Positions 7,130 to 12,481 of a stretch of DNA of 12,481 nt are shown here, one piece after another (position 1 is the first letter of the stretch; every line of letters starts with the position of its first letter). The notes beneath the pieces were generated by a model. The model did no database searches. It saw only the letters and a program-made list of their open reading frames with translations, and was not told the origin of the DNA. This DNA is from JBGPLH01 sp041486365 [NCBI: Thermodesulfobacteriota bacterium] (lineage in GTDB: Bacteria > JAUYMQ01): assembly GCA_041486365.1 (NCBI GenBank), contig JBGPLH010000064.1, positions 1 through 12,481 on the forward strand, written 5' to 3'. The position numbers were made by a program, and so were the translations under genes.

Positions 7130-8626
7130 ATGGCCCGGAAGCCTTCAAGAGTCAGCCCTCTCTCAGCTCGGGACCTCCGGCGGGACCTCCGATCGCGCGT
7201 CCGCACGCGCATCGAAAAGGATTCGCTGGGCGACGTGAAGGTGCCGGCGGACGCCTGCTACGGCGCTCAGACCGTCCGCGCGATCGCTAATTTCCCGATC
7301 AGCGGGCTGCGCGCCCACCCGGCATTCATCCACGCCTACGGGCAGATCAAGCTGGCTGCGGCGCTCGCCAACGGTGAACTCGGCCTCCTTCCCCGCCGCA
7401 TCGTCCGCCCCATCGCTCAGGCCGCCCGCGACGTGATCGCGGGGCGGCTCGACGGCGAATTCGTCGTCGACGCCTTCCAGGCCGGCGCGGGCACCTCCTT
7501 CCACATGAATGTGAATGAGGTGATCGCCAACCGGGCCGCCACGATCCTCGGCCTGCCGCGCGGTCGCTACGATCGCGTCCATCCGAACGACCACGTGAAC
7601 TTCGGGCAGTCGACCAACGACACCTATCCGACGGCCCTGCGGATGGCCTCGCGCGGACTCCTCGCGCGGCTCGCCGGCGAAACGGATCGCCTCGCCGTCT
7701 CCCTGCGCGCCCGTGGCCGTGCCTTCGACCGGATCCTCAAGTCCGGACGCACCCACTTGCAGGACGCGGTCCCCGTTCGCCTCGGCCAGGAATTCGCCGC
7801 CTACGGGGAGGCGATCGCGCGATCGGCGCGGGACCTGCGCGAGGCGATCAAGGGACTGGAGGAGTTGCCCATCGGCGGCTCCGCCACGGGGACCGGACTC
7901 AATACGCATCCCCGCTACCGCGCCCGGGTGATCCGCCATCTCCGCGCGCTCACCGGCTGGCCACTCCGGGGAGTCGCTGATCTTCGCGAGGGGATGCAGA
8001 GCCAGCAGGTCATTGCCCGGGCGAGCGGCGCCATGCGCAACCTGGCCCTCGAGCTGGTGCGGATCGGGAACGACCTGCGGCTGCTGTCGTCGGGCCCCTT
8101 CACCGGCCTCGCGGAGATCGCGCTTCCGGCGGTGCAGCCGGGAAGCAGCATCATGCCGGGCAAGGTGAACCCCGTGATCGCGGAGATGCTGGCGATGGTC
8201 GCCTTCCAGGTCGTGGGAAACGACGTTGCCGTGGCGCTCGCGGTCCAGGCGGGGCAGCTTGAGCTGAACGTCATGATGCCCCTCATGGCCCATGATGGGC
8301 TCCAGTCGGCGGAGATCCTCGCCAACGCATGCCGCGTGTTCCGCGAGCGGTGCGTGGAAGGCATCACGGCCGACGCGGATCGTTGCCGTGACTACGCCCT
8401 GCGGAGCCTGGGCCTGGCCACAGCGCTCAACCCCATCCTGGGCTACGTGGCGGCGGCGGAGATCGCCAAGGAGGCCGGTGGCACCGGACGGACCATCGCC
8501 GACGTGGTGCGGGCGAGGGGGATCCTCCCCGAGCGGGCTCTGGCCCGGGTCCTCGATCCGGTGGCGATGACGGAGCCGGGCGTGCCGGGCCGTGGCGGGC
8601 GCCGGGGCCCGGGCCGGAGGCGATGA
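7130..8626 (+). CDS. aspA: Aspartate ammonia-lyase (aspartase/fumarase superfamily)
   Basis: This is a homotetrameric cytosolic lyase predicted to convert L-aspartate to fumarate and ammonia. Numbered from the ATG at 7130: the first conserved region QAGAGTS holds Thr122, STN is at 161-163, THLQDA has Thr208 and His209, and the signature GSSIMPGKVN is at 338-347 with catalytic Ser339, Lys345 and Asn347. These match known aspartase substrate-binding residues. AGQLELNVMMP (374-384) is typical of aspartase rather than class II fumarase (which usually has SGNFELNVF), so aspartase is favoured, but fumarase is not excluded. The enzyme core starts near IEKDSLGDVKVPADACYG, leaving about 27 extra basic residues at the N-terminus; an ATG at 7100 would add ten more. 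Neither start has a strong ribosome binding site. The C-terminus carries a GRGGRRGPGRRR tail beyond the usual end. Confidence 0.85.
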   Translation: MARKPSRVSPLSARDLRRDLRSRVRTRIEKDSLGDVKVPADACYGAQTVRAIANFPISGLRAHPAFIHAYGQIKLAAALANGELGLLPRRIVRPIAQAARDVIAGRLDGEFVVDAFQAGAGTSFHMNVNEVIANRAATILGLPRGRYDRVHPNDHVNFGQSTNDTYPTALRMASRGLLARLAGETDRLAVSLRARGRAFDRILKSGRTHLQDAVPVRLGQEFAAYGEAIARSARDLREAIKGLEELPIGGSATGTGLNTHPRYRARVIRHLRALTGWPLRGVADLREGMQSQQVIARASGAMRNLALELVRIGNDLRLLSSGPFTGLAEIALPAVQPGSSIMPGKVNPVIAEMLAMVAFQVVGNDVAVALAVQAGQLELNVMMPLMAHDGLQSAEILANACRVFRERCVEGITADADRCRDYALRSLGLATALNPILGYVAAAEIAKEAGGTGRTIADVVRARGILPERALARVLDPVAMTEPGVPGRGGRRGPGRRR

Positions 8627-8648
8627 GGTCATGGGCCGCGCGTTCCGG

Positions 8649-8678
8649 TTGATCGAAACCCGTCGGCTCTGGTAGGAA
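8649..8678 (+). promoter_or_regulatory. Weak candidate promoter for the H1-tail fusion gene
   Basis: TTGATC (8649-8654) and TAGGAA (8673-8678) are separated by 18 bases, about 100 bases before the start codon. Both boxes match consensus only partly. The gene may instead be read from the aspartase promoter, since only 148 bases separate the two genes. Confidence 0.22.
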
Positions 8679-8774
8679 GGATCGGGGCCCCCCGCAGGGT
8701 GGCCCGGAACGCGGCGCGCAAGGGACGGCGCATTCGGCGCCGCCGGACCGGAGCGCGCGATCGAGGAGAAGCCG

Positions 8775-9467
8775 ATGGCTGCTGGGAGGAAGCGATCAGG
8801 GACGAAGGGCCGGTCGCGGCGCGTGGCCGGCACGAAGAAGAAGACCACCGCCCGCAGGACCAAGCCGGCGCGAAAGCCCGCCGCCAGGCGCCCCGTGTCC
8901 AGAAAGGGCGCGAAGCCGGCGAAGCGGGCCGCCGGACGCAAGGGTGCCGCGAAGGGCAAGGCCAGGAAGCCCGCACGGCGGAGGGCGGCGACCAAGCCCG
9001 GGGGGGCGAAGGCCAAGGCCCGGCCGGCGCGTCGGCCCGCACCGGCACGGCGTCCGGCCAAGGCGGCGCCCGCCAAGAGTCCGGCCAGAACTGCAGCGCC
9101 GGCGAAACCCGCCGTGAAGCCGGCCACGCCGAAGGCGGGTCCGGCGCCCAAACGCGTGCCGGCCCCGCCCGCTCCGCCGCCTCGTCCGGTGGCCGGGAAA
9201 GGGGAGACGATCACGGAGATCGGGCGCGTCACTCACTACTTCGACCGCCCCCACGCGGCGGTGGTGAAGATCACCACCGGAGAGCTGGCCGTCGGGGATA
9301 CGATCCGGATCATGGGGCACACCACCGACTTCACCGAGCGCGTCGATTCGCTCCAGGTCGATCACAGACCCGTGGATCGGGCGCGCACGGGCGAGGAGGT
9401 GGGACTGGCCGTGCGTGAGCGCGCGCGGGAGCACGATATCGTGTACCGGGTGACGACCACTGTCTGA
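8775..9467 (+). CDS. Histone-H1-like basic tail fused to an EF-Tu domain-2-like beta-barrel
   Basis: This is a two-part protein of 230 residues. Residues 1-141 are almost only Lys, Arg, Ala, Pro and Gly, with many AKP/ARRPA-type repeats, like eukaryotic H1 tails and bacterial H1-like proteins. This part should be disordered and able to bind DNA or RNA. Residues 146-226 (IGRVTHYFDRPHAAVVKITTGELAVGDTIRIMGHTTDFTERVDSLQ and onward) match the small translation-factor domain-2-like proteins that normally exist alone as about 80-residue proteins; GHTTDFTE and VDSLQVDHRPV are hallmark segments. The ATG has GAGGAG six bases upstream, so the tail is translated with the barrel. It ends before a hairpin. 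Nucleoid compaction, ribosome or RNA association are all possible. The composition of the tail is clear; the role is inference. Confidence 0.88.
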   Translation: MAAGRKRSGTKGRSRRVAGTKKKTTARRTKPARKPAARRPVSRKGAKPAKRAAGRKGAAKGKARKPARRRAATKPGGAKAKARPARRPAPARRPAKAAPAKSPARTAAPAKPAVKPATPKAGPAPKRVPAPPAPPPRPVAGKGETITEIGRVTHYFDRPHAAVVKITTGELAVGDTIRIMGHTTDFTERVDSLQVDHRPVDRARTGEEVGLAVRERAREHDIVYRVTTTV

Positions 9468-9493
9468 GTGGCATCCACCCCGAGACACAAGAC

Positions 9494-9534
9494 TCCCGAA
9501 GGCCCGGCGTGATAGCCCGGGCCTTCCGGATTCT
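9494..9534 (+). terminator. Probable intrinsic terminator
   Basis: A 14-position stem with one C-C mismatch (9494-9507 with 9517-9530; core GAAGGCCCGG/CCGGGCCTTC) surrounds a nine-base loop and is followed by a short TTCT. It lies 27 bases after the stop codon of the H1-tail fusion gene. The weak T-run lowers confidence, but position and stem strength support termination before the two-component operon. Confidence 0.6.
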
Positions 9535-9565
9535 CCGCTCACAGATCGTCATGCCAACGGCCCCG

Positions 9566-9613
9566 CCGGTTGCCTTGCCGGTCGCCCTGCCGGTCACCCT
9601 GCCGATCACCCTG
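9566..9613. repeat. Four tandem copies of a 12-bp repeat
   Basis: The units are CCGGTTGCCTTG, CCGGTCGCCCTG, CCGGTCACCCTG and CCGATCACCCTG, head to tail without spacers. The preceding 12 bases (9554-9565) may be a decayed fifth copy. The array ends three bases before a perfect TTGACA box. It lies in non-coding DNA upstream of the response-regulator gene, so it could be a direct-repeat binding site or a slippage-prone array. Confidence 0.85.
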
Positions 9614-9615
9614 CC

Positions 9616-9643
9616 TTGACAGGGGAGAGTCGATGGCTACCCT
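9616..9643 (+). promoter_or_regulatory. Candidate promoter of the phoB/phoR-type operon
   Basis: A perfect TTGACA (9616-9621) is followed after 16 bases by TACCCT (9638-9643), a weak -10. The start codon lies about 85 bases downstream. The adjacent 12-bp repeats would sit just upstream of the -35 box, where an activator could act. Confidence 0.35.
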
Positions 9644-9726
9644 ACGCATGGCCGCGGCCGGGGACGTGCCGCCGTGCGGAAGACGCCAGAGAGCGCCACG
9701 TATCCGTCCCATCGGGGAGCAGCGGG

Positions 9727-10416
9727 TTGTCCAAGCGAATCCTGATCGTCGATGACGAAGCGGATCTCCGTGATCTGGTGCAATACAACCTGGAGCAAGC
9801 GGGCTTCCAGACCCGCCAGGCCGCGACGGGCTCGGAGGCGCTCGATGTCGCGCGCGCCTGGAAGCCGGATGCGGTAGTGCTCGACCTCATGCTTCCCGAT
9901 CTCCCCGGCACGGACGTCTGCCGGATCCTCCGCTCGGACCCCGTGCTGCGCGACGTGGCCGTGATCATGCTCACCGCCCGAGGCGAAGAGGTAGACCGGG
10001 TCGTGGGCTTCGAGCTGGGCGCCGACGACTACGTGACGAAGCCCTTCAGTCCTCGCGAGCTCGCCCTGCGCCTCCGGGCGGTCCTGAAACGGGCGCGCCG
10101 TGGCGCGGTCGCCGAGGAGGACATCCGGATAGGGGATCTTCTCGTCCAGCGCGAGAGCCACCGCGCCTTCGTCCGGGGGAAGGAGGTCACACTCACTGCC
10201 ACCGAGTTCAAGCTCCTCGTCCAGCTCGCCACGACCCGCGGCCGAGTGCAGACCCGGGAATTCCTCCTGGATTCGGTGTGGGGCGACGATACGCATGTCA
10301 CGCTCCGCACGGTCGACACCCACATGAAGCGCCTGCGCGAGAAGCTGGGTTTCGCCAAAGGCTACATCGAGACCGTCCGCGGGGTCGGCTACCGGTTCCG
10401 GGATGTCGCCGCCTAG
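9727..10416 (+). CDS. phoB: PhoB-type (OmpR family) response regulator
   Basis: This is a DNA-binding response regulator of 229 residues. The receiver domain (residues 4-120) has the acidic pocket Asp9/Asp10/Glu11, phospho-acceptor Asp53 in VLDLMLP, Thr83 in MLTAR and Lys105 in VTKPFSPREL. The winged-helix output domain (about 132-227) contains LTATEFKLLVQLA, the recognition region VTLRTVDTHMKRLREKLG, and the wing IETVRGVGYRF, all typical of PhoB/OmpR. The start is TTG at 9727, with GGAG seven bases upstream, and receiver homology begins immediately; no in-frame ATG exists nearby. Its 3' end overlaps the kinase gene by 14 bases. The phosphate role is inferred from the PhoB-like sequence, the PhoR-like partner and the phosphate-porin gene that follows. 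Confidence 0.9.
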   Translation: MSKRILIVDDEADLRDLVQYNLEQAGFQTRQAATGSEALDVARAWKPDAVVLDLMLPDLPGTDVCRILRSDPVLRDVAVIMLTARGEEVDRVVGFELGADDYVTKPFSPRELALRLRAVLKRARRGAVAEEDIRIGDLLVQRESHRAFVRGKEVTLTATEFKLLVQLATTRGRVQTREFLLDSVWGDDTHVTLRTVDTHMKRLREKLGFAKGYIETVRGVGYRFRDVAA

Positions 10417-11848
10417 GGCCCCGGCCCCCGGACGCCTCGACCCGGCCCCGTCATCCCGCCGCTCCTTCCCGTCTCTCTCCCTTCACCGGAAGCTTCTCCT
10501 CGGGGCGCTCGCCATCGCGCTCCTCACGCTCGCCGCTTCCTGGATGCTCGCTTCGTGGAGTTTCCAGGCCCGTCTCCTGTCGGAAGGCACGCTCCTCGCC
10601 ATGGGCCTGGGTATCCTCGCGATCGTCGCCCGCCGAATCTCCCGCGATCTTCGCGCGCTCAGCGAGGCGGCCTCAGCGCTCGGGCAGGGCAGGGCCGCTC
10701 GCTCGCTCCCGTCGGGTCGGGACGACGAGATCGGCGATCTCGCGCGGACGCTGGAGGGCATGGGAAAGCGCCTCCGGGAGACAATCCGGGAGGTGACCGA
10801 GGAGCGCAACCGGCTGGAGGCGATCCTCGAGGCGATGGGAGACGGCGTTCTCGTGACGGACGGCGAGGGACGCGTCGTCCTCGTGAACCCGGCCCTGCGC
10901 GCGATGATCGATCTCCCTCCCGAACCCGTCGGGCGAACCGTCCTCGAGCTGGTTCGCAATCCCGATCTCCACGATCTCGTGATGGCCGGGCTGCGGGGCG
11001 AGACCGATCTCTCCGCCGAGATTCTGTTGCGCCGCGGCGGCGAGGAGCGCCGCGTGCTCGTGCGGCTGGTGCGGGTGGAGAAACCGGGACGGCCGCGCGG
11101 CATGGTGGCCGTGTTCCACGACATGAGCGAGATCCGACGGCTCGAGCAGATGCGGCGCGACTTTGTGGCCAACGTGTCCCACGAGCTGAAGACGCCGCTC
11201 ACGGCGATCCGGGGATACGCGGAGACGCTGGCCGATGCGCCGCCGGAGGACCCGATCCAGGCGAAGGCCTTCCTGGAGACGATCCTCCGGAACGCCGAGC
11301 GCCTGTCGGCTCTCGTGGAGGATCTCCTCGAGCTCTCGCGGATCGAGAGCGGCCAGATGGCGCTCCACCCCGGGCCCCTCGGCGTGCGCGGCGTCGTGGA
11401 GCGGCTTCTTCCCTCTGTGGAGCCCGTCGCCCGGCGGCGCCGCGTGACGATCGAGATCGGCATCCCGGAGGCGTTCGCGCCCGTCCGGGCCGATGCCTCG
11501 GCGCTGGAGACGGTGCTCGCGAACCTCGTCGAGAACGCGGTGAAGTACGTCCCCGAGGGAGGGCGCGTGGAGGTGCGCGCCCGTGAGACGGACGGCATGG
11601 CGCGTATTGAAGTGGCCGACTCGGGGCCCGGGATAGCCGCGGAGCATCTGCCGCGAATCTTCGAGCGCTTCTACCGGGTCGATCCGTCCCGCTCCAGGGA
11701 GCAGGGGGGGACCGGCCTGGGCCTGGCCATCGTGAAGCACCTCACCCAGGCCCTGGGGGGGCAGGCCGGCGTGGAAAGCGAGCTGGGGCGGGGCAGCGTC
11801 TTCTACGTCCTTCTTCCCTTTGCCGCCCAGGGCGCAGACGCCGCGTAG
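10403..11848 (+). CDS. phoR: PhoR-type sensor histidine kinase
   Basis: This is an inner-membrane kinase of 481 residues that should phosphorylate the regulator encoded just upstream. Two hydrophobic segments (about 31-52 and 61-77) are separated by only a few residues, so there is almost no periplasmic sensor, as in PhoR. A HAMP-like linker follows (about 78-130), then a PAS domain (about 136-240, beginning RLEAILEAMGDGVLVTDGEGRVVLVNPA). The HisKA segment FVANVSHELKTPLTAIRGY has phospho-accepting His260. The ATPase domain shows the N-box LVENAVKY (Asn378), G1 DSGPGI (406-411), F-box IFERFYRVD and G2 GGTGLGLAI (435-443). All catalytic motifs are intact. The ATG overlaps the regulator's end by 14 bases, pointing to translational coupling. 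No phoU or pst gene is in view. Confidence 0.9.
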   Translation: MSPPRAPAPGRLDPAPSSRRSFPSLSLHRKLLLGALAIALLTLAASWMLASWSFQARLLSEGTLLAMGLGILAIVARRISRDLRALSEAASALGQGRAARSLPSGRDDEIGDLARTLEGMGKRLRETIREVTEERNRLEAILEAMGDGVLVTDGEGRVVLVNPALRAMIDLPPEPVGRTVLELVRNPDLHDLVMAGLRGETDLSAEILLRRGGEERRVLVRLVRVEKPGRPRGMVAVFHDMSEIRRLEQMRRDFVANVSHELKTPLTAIRGYAETLADAPPEDPIQAKAFLETILRNAERLSALVEDLLELSRIESGQMALHPGPLGVRGVVERLLPSVEPVARRRRVTIEIGIPEAFAPVRADASALETVLANLVENAVKYVPEGGRVEVRARETDGMARIEVADSGPGIAAEHLPRIFERFYRVDPSRSREQGGTGLGLAIVKHLTQALGGQAGVESELGRGSVFYVLLPFAAQGADAA

Positions 11849-11928
11849 GCGGCTGAGGCCCACGCCTCGTCCATAGTCGGCCCTCCTTTCGCCAGCGTTA
11901 TCCCGGCAGAGAACCTCCGTCCGGCCAT

Positions 11929-11972
11929 CCTTCAAGCAGTCTCCACCATTCCGTCACGGGACCGCCACGGGT
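11929..11972 (+). promoter_or_regulatory. Four phased 11-bp units resembling a degenerate Pho box
   Basis: Consecutive units are CCTTCAAGCAG, TCTCCACCATT, CCGTCACGGGA and CCGCCACGGGT. All share C at position 2 and CA at positions 5-6, and the last two agree at nine of eleven positions. PhoB sites are tandem 11-bp direct repeats with a CTGTCA core, so both spacing and core (CCGTCAC versus CTGTCAC) are suggestive. The array lies between the phoBR-type operon and the porin gene. No convincing -10 box follows. The link to PhoB is inference. Confidence 0.4.
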
Positions 11973-12072
11973 TCCCAGCACTCTCCCGCGCGACATGAGG
12001 CCCTACGTCCGGAATTCGTGCGGAAGCCGGCACGTGGTAGCCCCGAACCGGCAATACCTCCAATGCGCACCG

Positions 12073-12089
12073 GGACCCGGAGGGGGTCC
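12073..12089 (+). other. Small hairpin in the porin leader
   Basis: GGACCC and GGGTCC (12073-12078 and 12084-12089) form a six-pair stem with a GGAGG loop, 15 bases upstream of the ribosome binding site. The loop itself resembles a Shine-Dalgarno sequence. It could affect mRNA stability or ribosome access, but short stems are common in GC-rich DNA. The remainder of 11849-12116 shows no gene. Confidence 0.25.
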
Positions 12090-12116
12090 GGGCGCCTCAT
12101 CCCGAGGAGGCCCACG

Positions 12117-12481
12117 ATGACGCAGTCCGACCGGAAGGGACCCGCCGCGATCCTGGCGACCTTCGCGCTCCTGGCCTCGACGCTGGGGTCACCGCTCCCC
12201 GCCGCGGCGGCCCTGAGCGCCGCCGACGTCGAGACACTCCGGAGCGAGTTCCGCTTGGAGATTAGTTCCGTTCGCAAGGACAACGCGAATCTGAGACAGC
12301 GCCTCGAGGTCTACGAAAACGCGAGGATCGAGGAATCGAAGCGGCTGGATGACATCCAGCTCCAGGTGGCTCAGTCGGACGGGCTCAATGCGGGCTACGA
12401 CAAGAACTTTTACATCAAGTCCTCCGACAACAACTTCCGGCTCAACCTCTCCGGATTAATCCAGTTCCAGGGGAACTTCTA
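12117..12481 (+). CDS. Phosphate-selective porin O/P family protein, 5' part only
   Basis: This is the start of an outer-membrane porin; 121 codons are visible before the window ends. Residues 1-32 form a signal peptide with a hydrophobic core (AAILATFALLASTLG) and a probable cut after PAAAA. Residues 36-88 are charged and helical (LRSEFRLEISSVRKDNANLRQRLEVYENARIEESKRLDDIQLQV), a likely periplasmic trimeric coiled coil. Then comes the family hallmark GYDKNFYIKSSDNNFRLNLSGLIQFQGNF, the first barrel strands of the OprO/OprP family. The ATG is preceded by GAGGAGG at six bases, the best ribosome binding site in the window. It stands 268 bases after the kinase gene in the same direction, which suits phosphate-starvation control. 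Other members of this family carry other substrates, so phosphate is probable but not proven. Confidence 0.88.
   Translation, partial: MTQSDRKGPAAILATFALLASTLGSPLPAAAALSAADVETLRSEFRLEISSVRKDNANLRQRLEVYENARIEESKRLDDIQLQVAQSDGLNAGYDKNFYIKSSDNNFRLNLSGLIQFQGNF

Noticed and set aside
5775-7148. Long minus-strand open frame (457 codons)
   Set aside because: It is antisense to the DICT and ACT-like genes and the spacer between them, with no recognisable domain or ribosome binding site.
7163-9232. Long minus-strand open frame (689 codons)
   Set aside because: It lies opposite the aspartase-like gene and the H1-tail fusion. Its low-complexity Gly/Ala/Arg translation comes from the GC-rich complementary strand.
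9566-9613. The 12-bp repeats as a CRISPR or classical Pho box
   Set aside because: The units are far too short and have no spacers for CRISPR, and the period is 12 rather than 11 bases, so a standard PhoB site is not supported.
9616-9726. Upstream TTG start of the response regulator at 9616
   Set aside because: This TTG is part of the TTGACA box. The added 37 residues have no homology, and the TTG at 9727 has GGAG at the right distance directly before the receiver domain.
11855-11868. Hairpin GAGGC-CCAC-GCCTC just after the kinase gene
   Set aside because: The five-pair stem lacks a T-run, so it is too weak to call a terminator.
10673-11935. Minus-strand open frame opposite the kinase (420 codons)
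   Set aside because: It is a shadow of the histidine kinase, whose catalytic motifs are all intact on the plus strand.
11954-12283. Minus-strand open frame of 109 codons opposite the porin start
   Set aside because: It covers the porin leader and signal peptide in antisense, has no recognisable domain, and conflicts with a plus-strand gene that has a perfect ribosome binding site.

Overview
This window is chromosomal DNA from a GC-rich bacterium. Third codon positions are strongly G/C, GTG and TTG starts are common, and most genes have clear AGGAG-type ribosome binding sites. There are no phage genes, insertion sequences, CRISPR repeats, tRNA or rRNA. A histone-H1-like tail fused to a translation-factor barrel, a COG3044-type ATPase and a stand-alone DICT sensor suggest an uncultured, environmental lineage (for example Eisenbacteria-, Gemmatimonadota- or Acidobacteriota-like). 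This taxonomic guess is weak inference. Eleven convincing protein genes are visible; the first and last are cut by the window edges.

Left part (1-2069, minus strand): a two-gene unit encodes a Tat-exported gluconate-2-dehydrogenase subunit-3-like protein, then a GMC-family FAD dehydrogenase with a four-cysteine Fe-S-type motif. Together they look like a periplasmic alcohol or sugar dehydrogenase. A divergent promoter region (2070-2265) separates them from a MenB/BadI-like crotonase on the plus strand (2266-3069).

Middle (3070-7007): next come a small secreted protein of unknown function with a strong intrinsic terminator, a convergent ABC-class ATPase of the COG3044 type on the minus strand, and then, reading right, a DICT-domain protein and a 76-residue ACT-domain-like protein. 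The 150 bases between the last two carry five copies of a GRRACGTS-type octamer.

Right part (7008-12481, all plus strand): an aspartase/fumarase-superfamily enzyme (best match aspartase) is followed by the H1-tail/EF-Tu-domain-2-like fusion, which ends at a hairpin. Then comes a PhoB/PhoR-type two-component system with overlapping genes, preceded by a four-copy 12-bp tandem repeat that abuts a perfect TTGACA. The window ends in the first third of an OprO/OprP-type phosphate porin. Its leader holds four phased 11-bp units resembling a degenerate Pho box. The simplest reading of this end is a phosphate-limitation module: sensor, regulator and outer-membrane phosphate channel.

No defence, mobile or biosynthetic system was recognised. 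The most unusual items are the H1-tail/barrel fusion, the phased 11-bp array before the porin, and the 12-bp tandem repeat before the response regulator.
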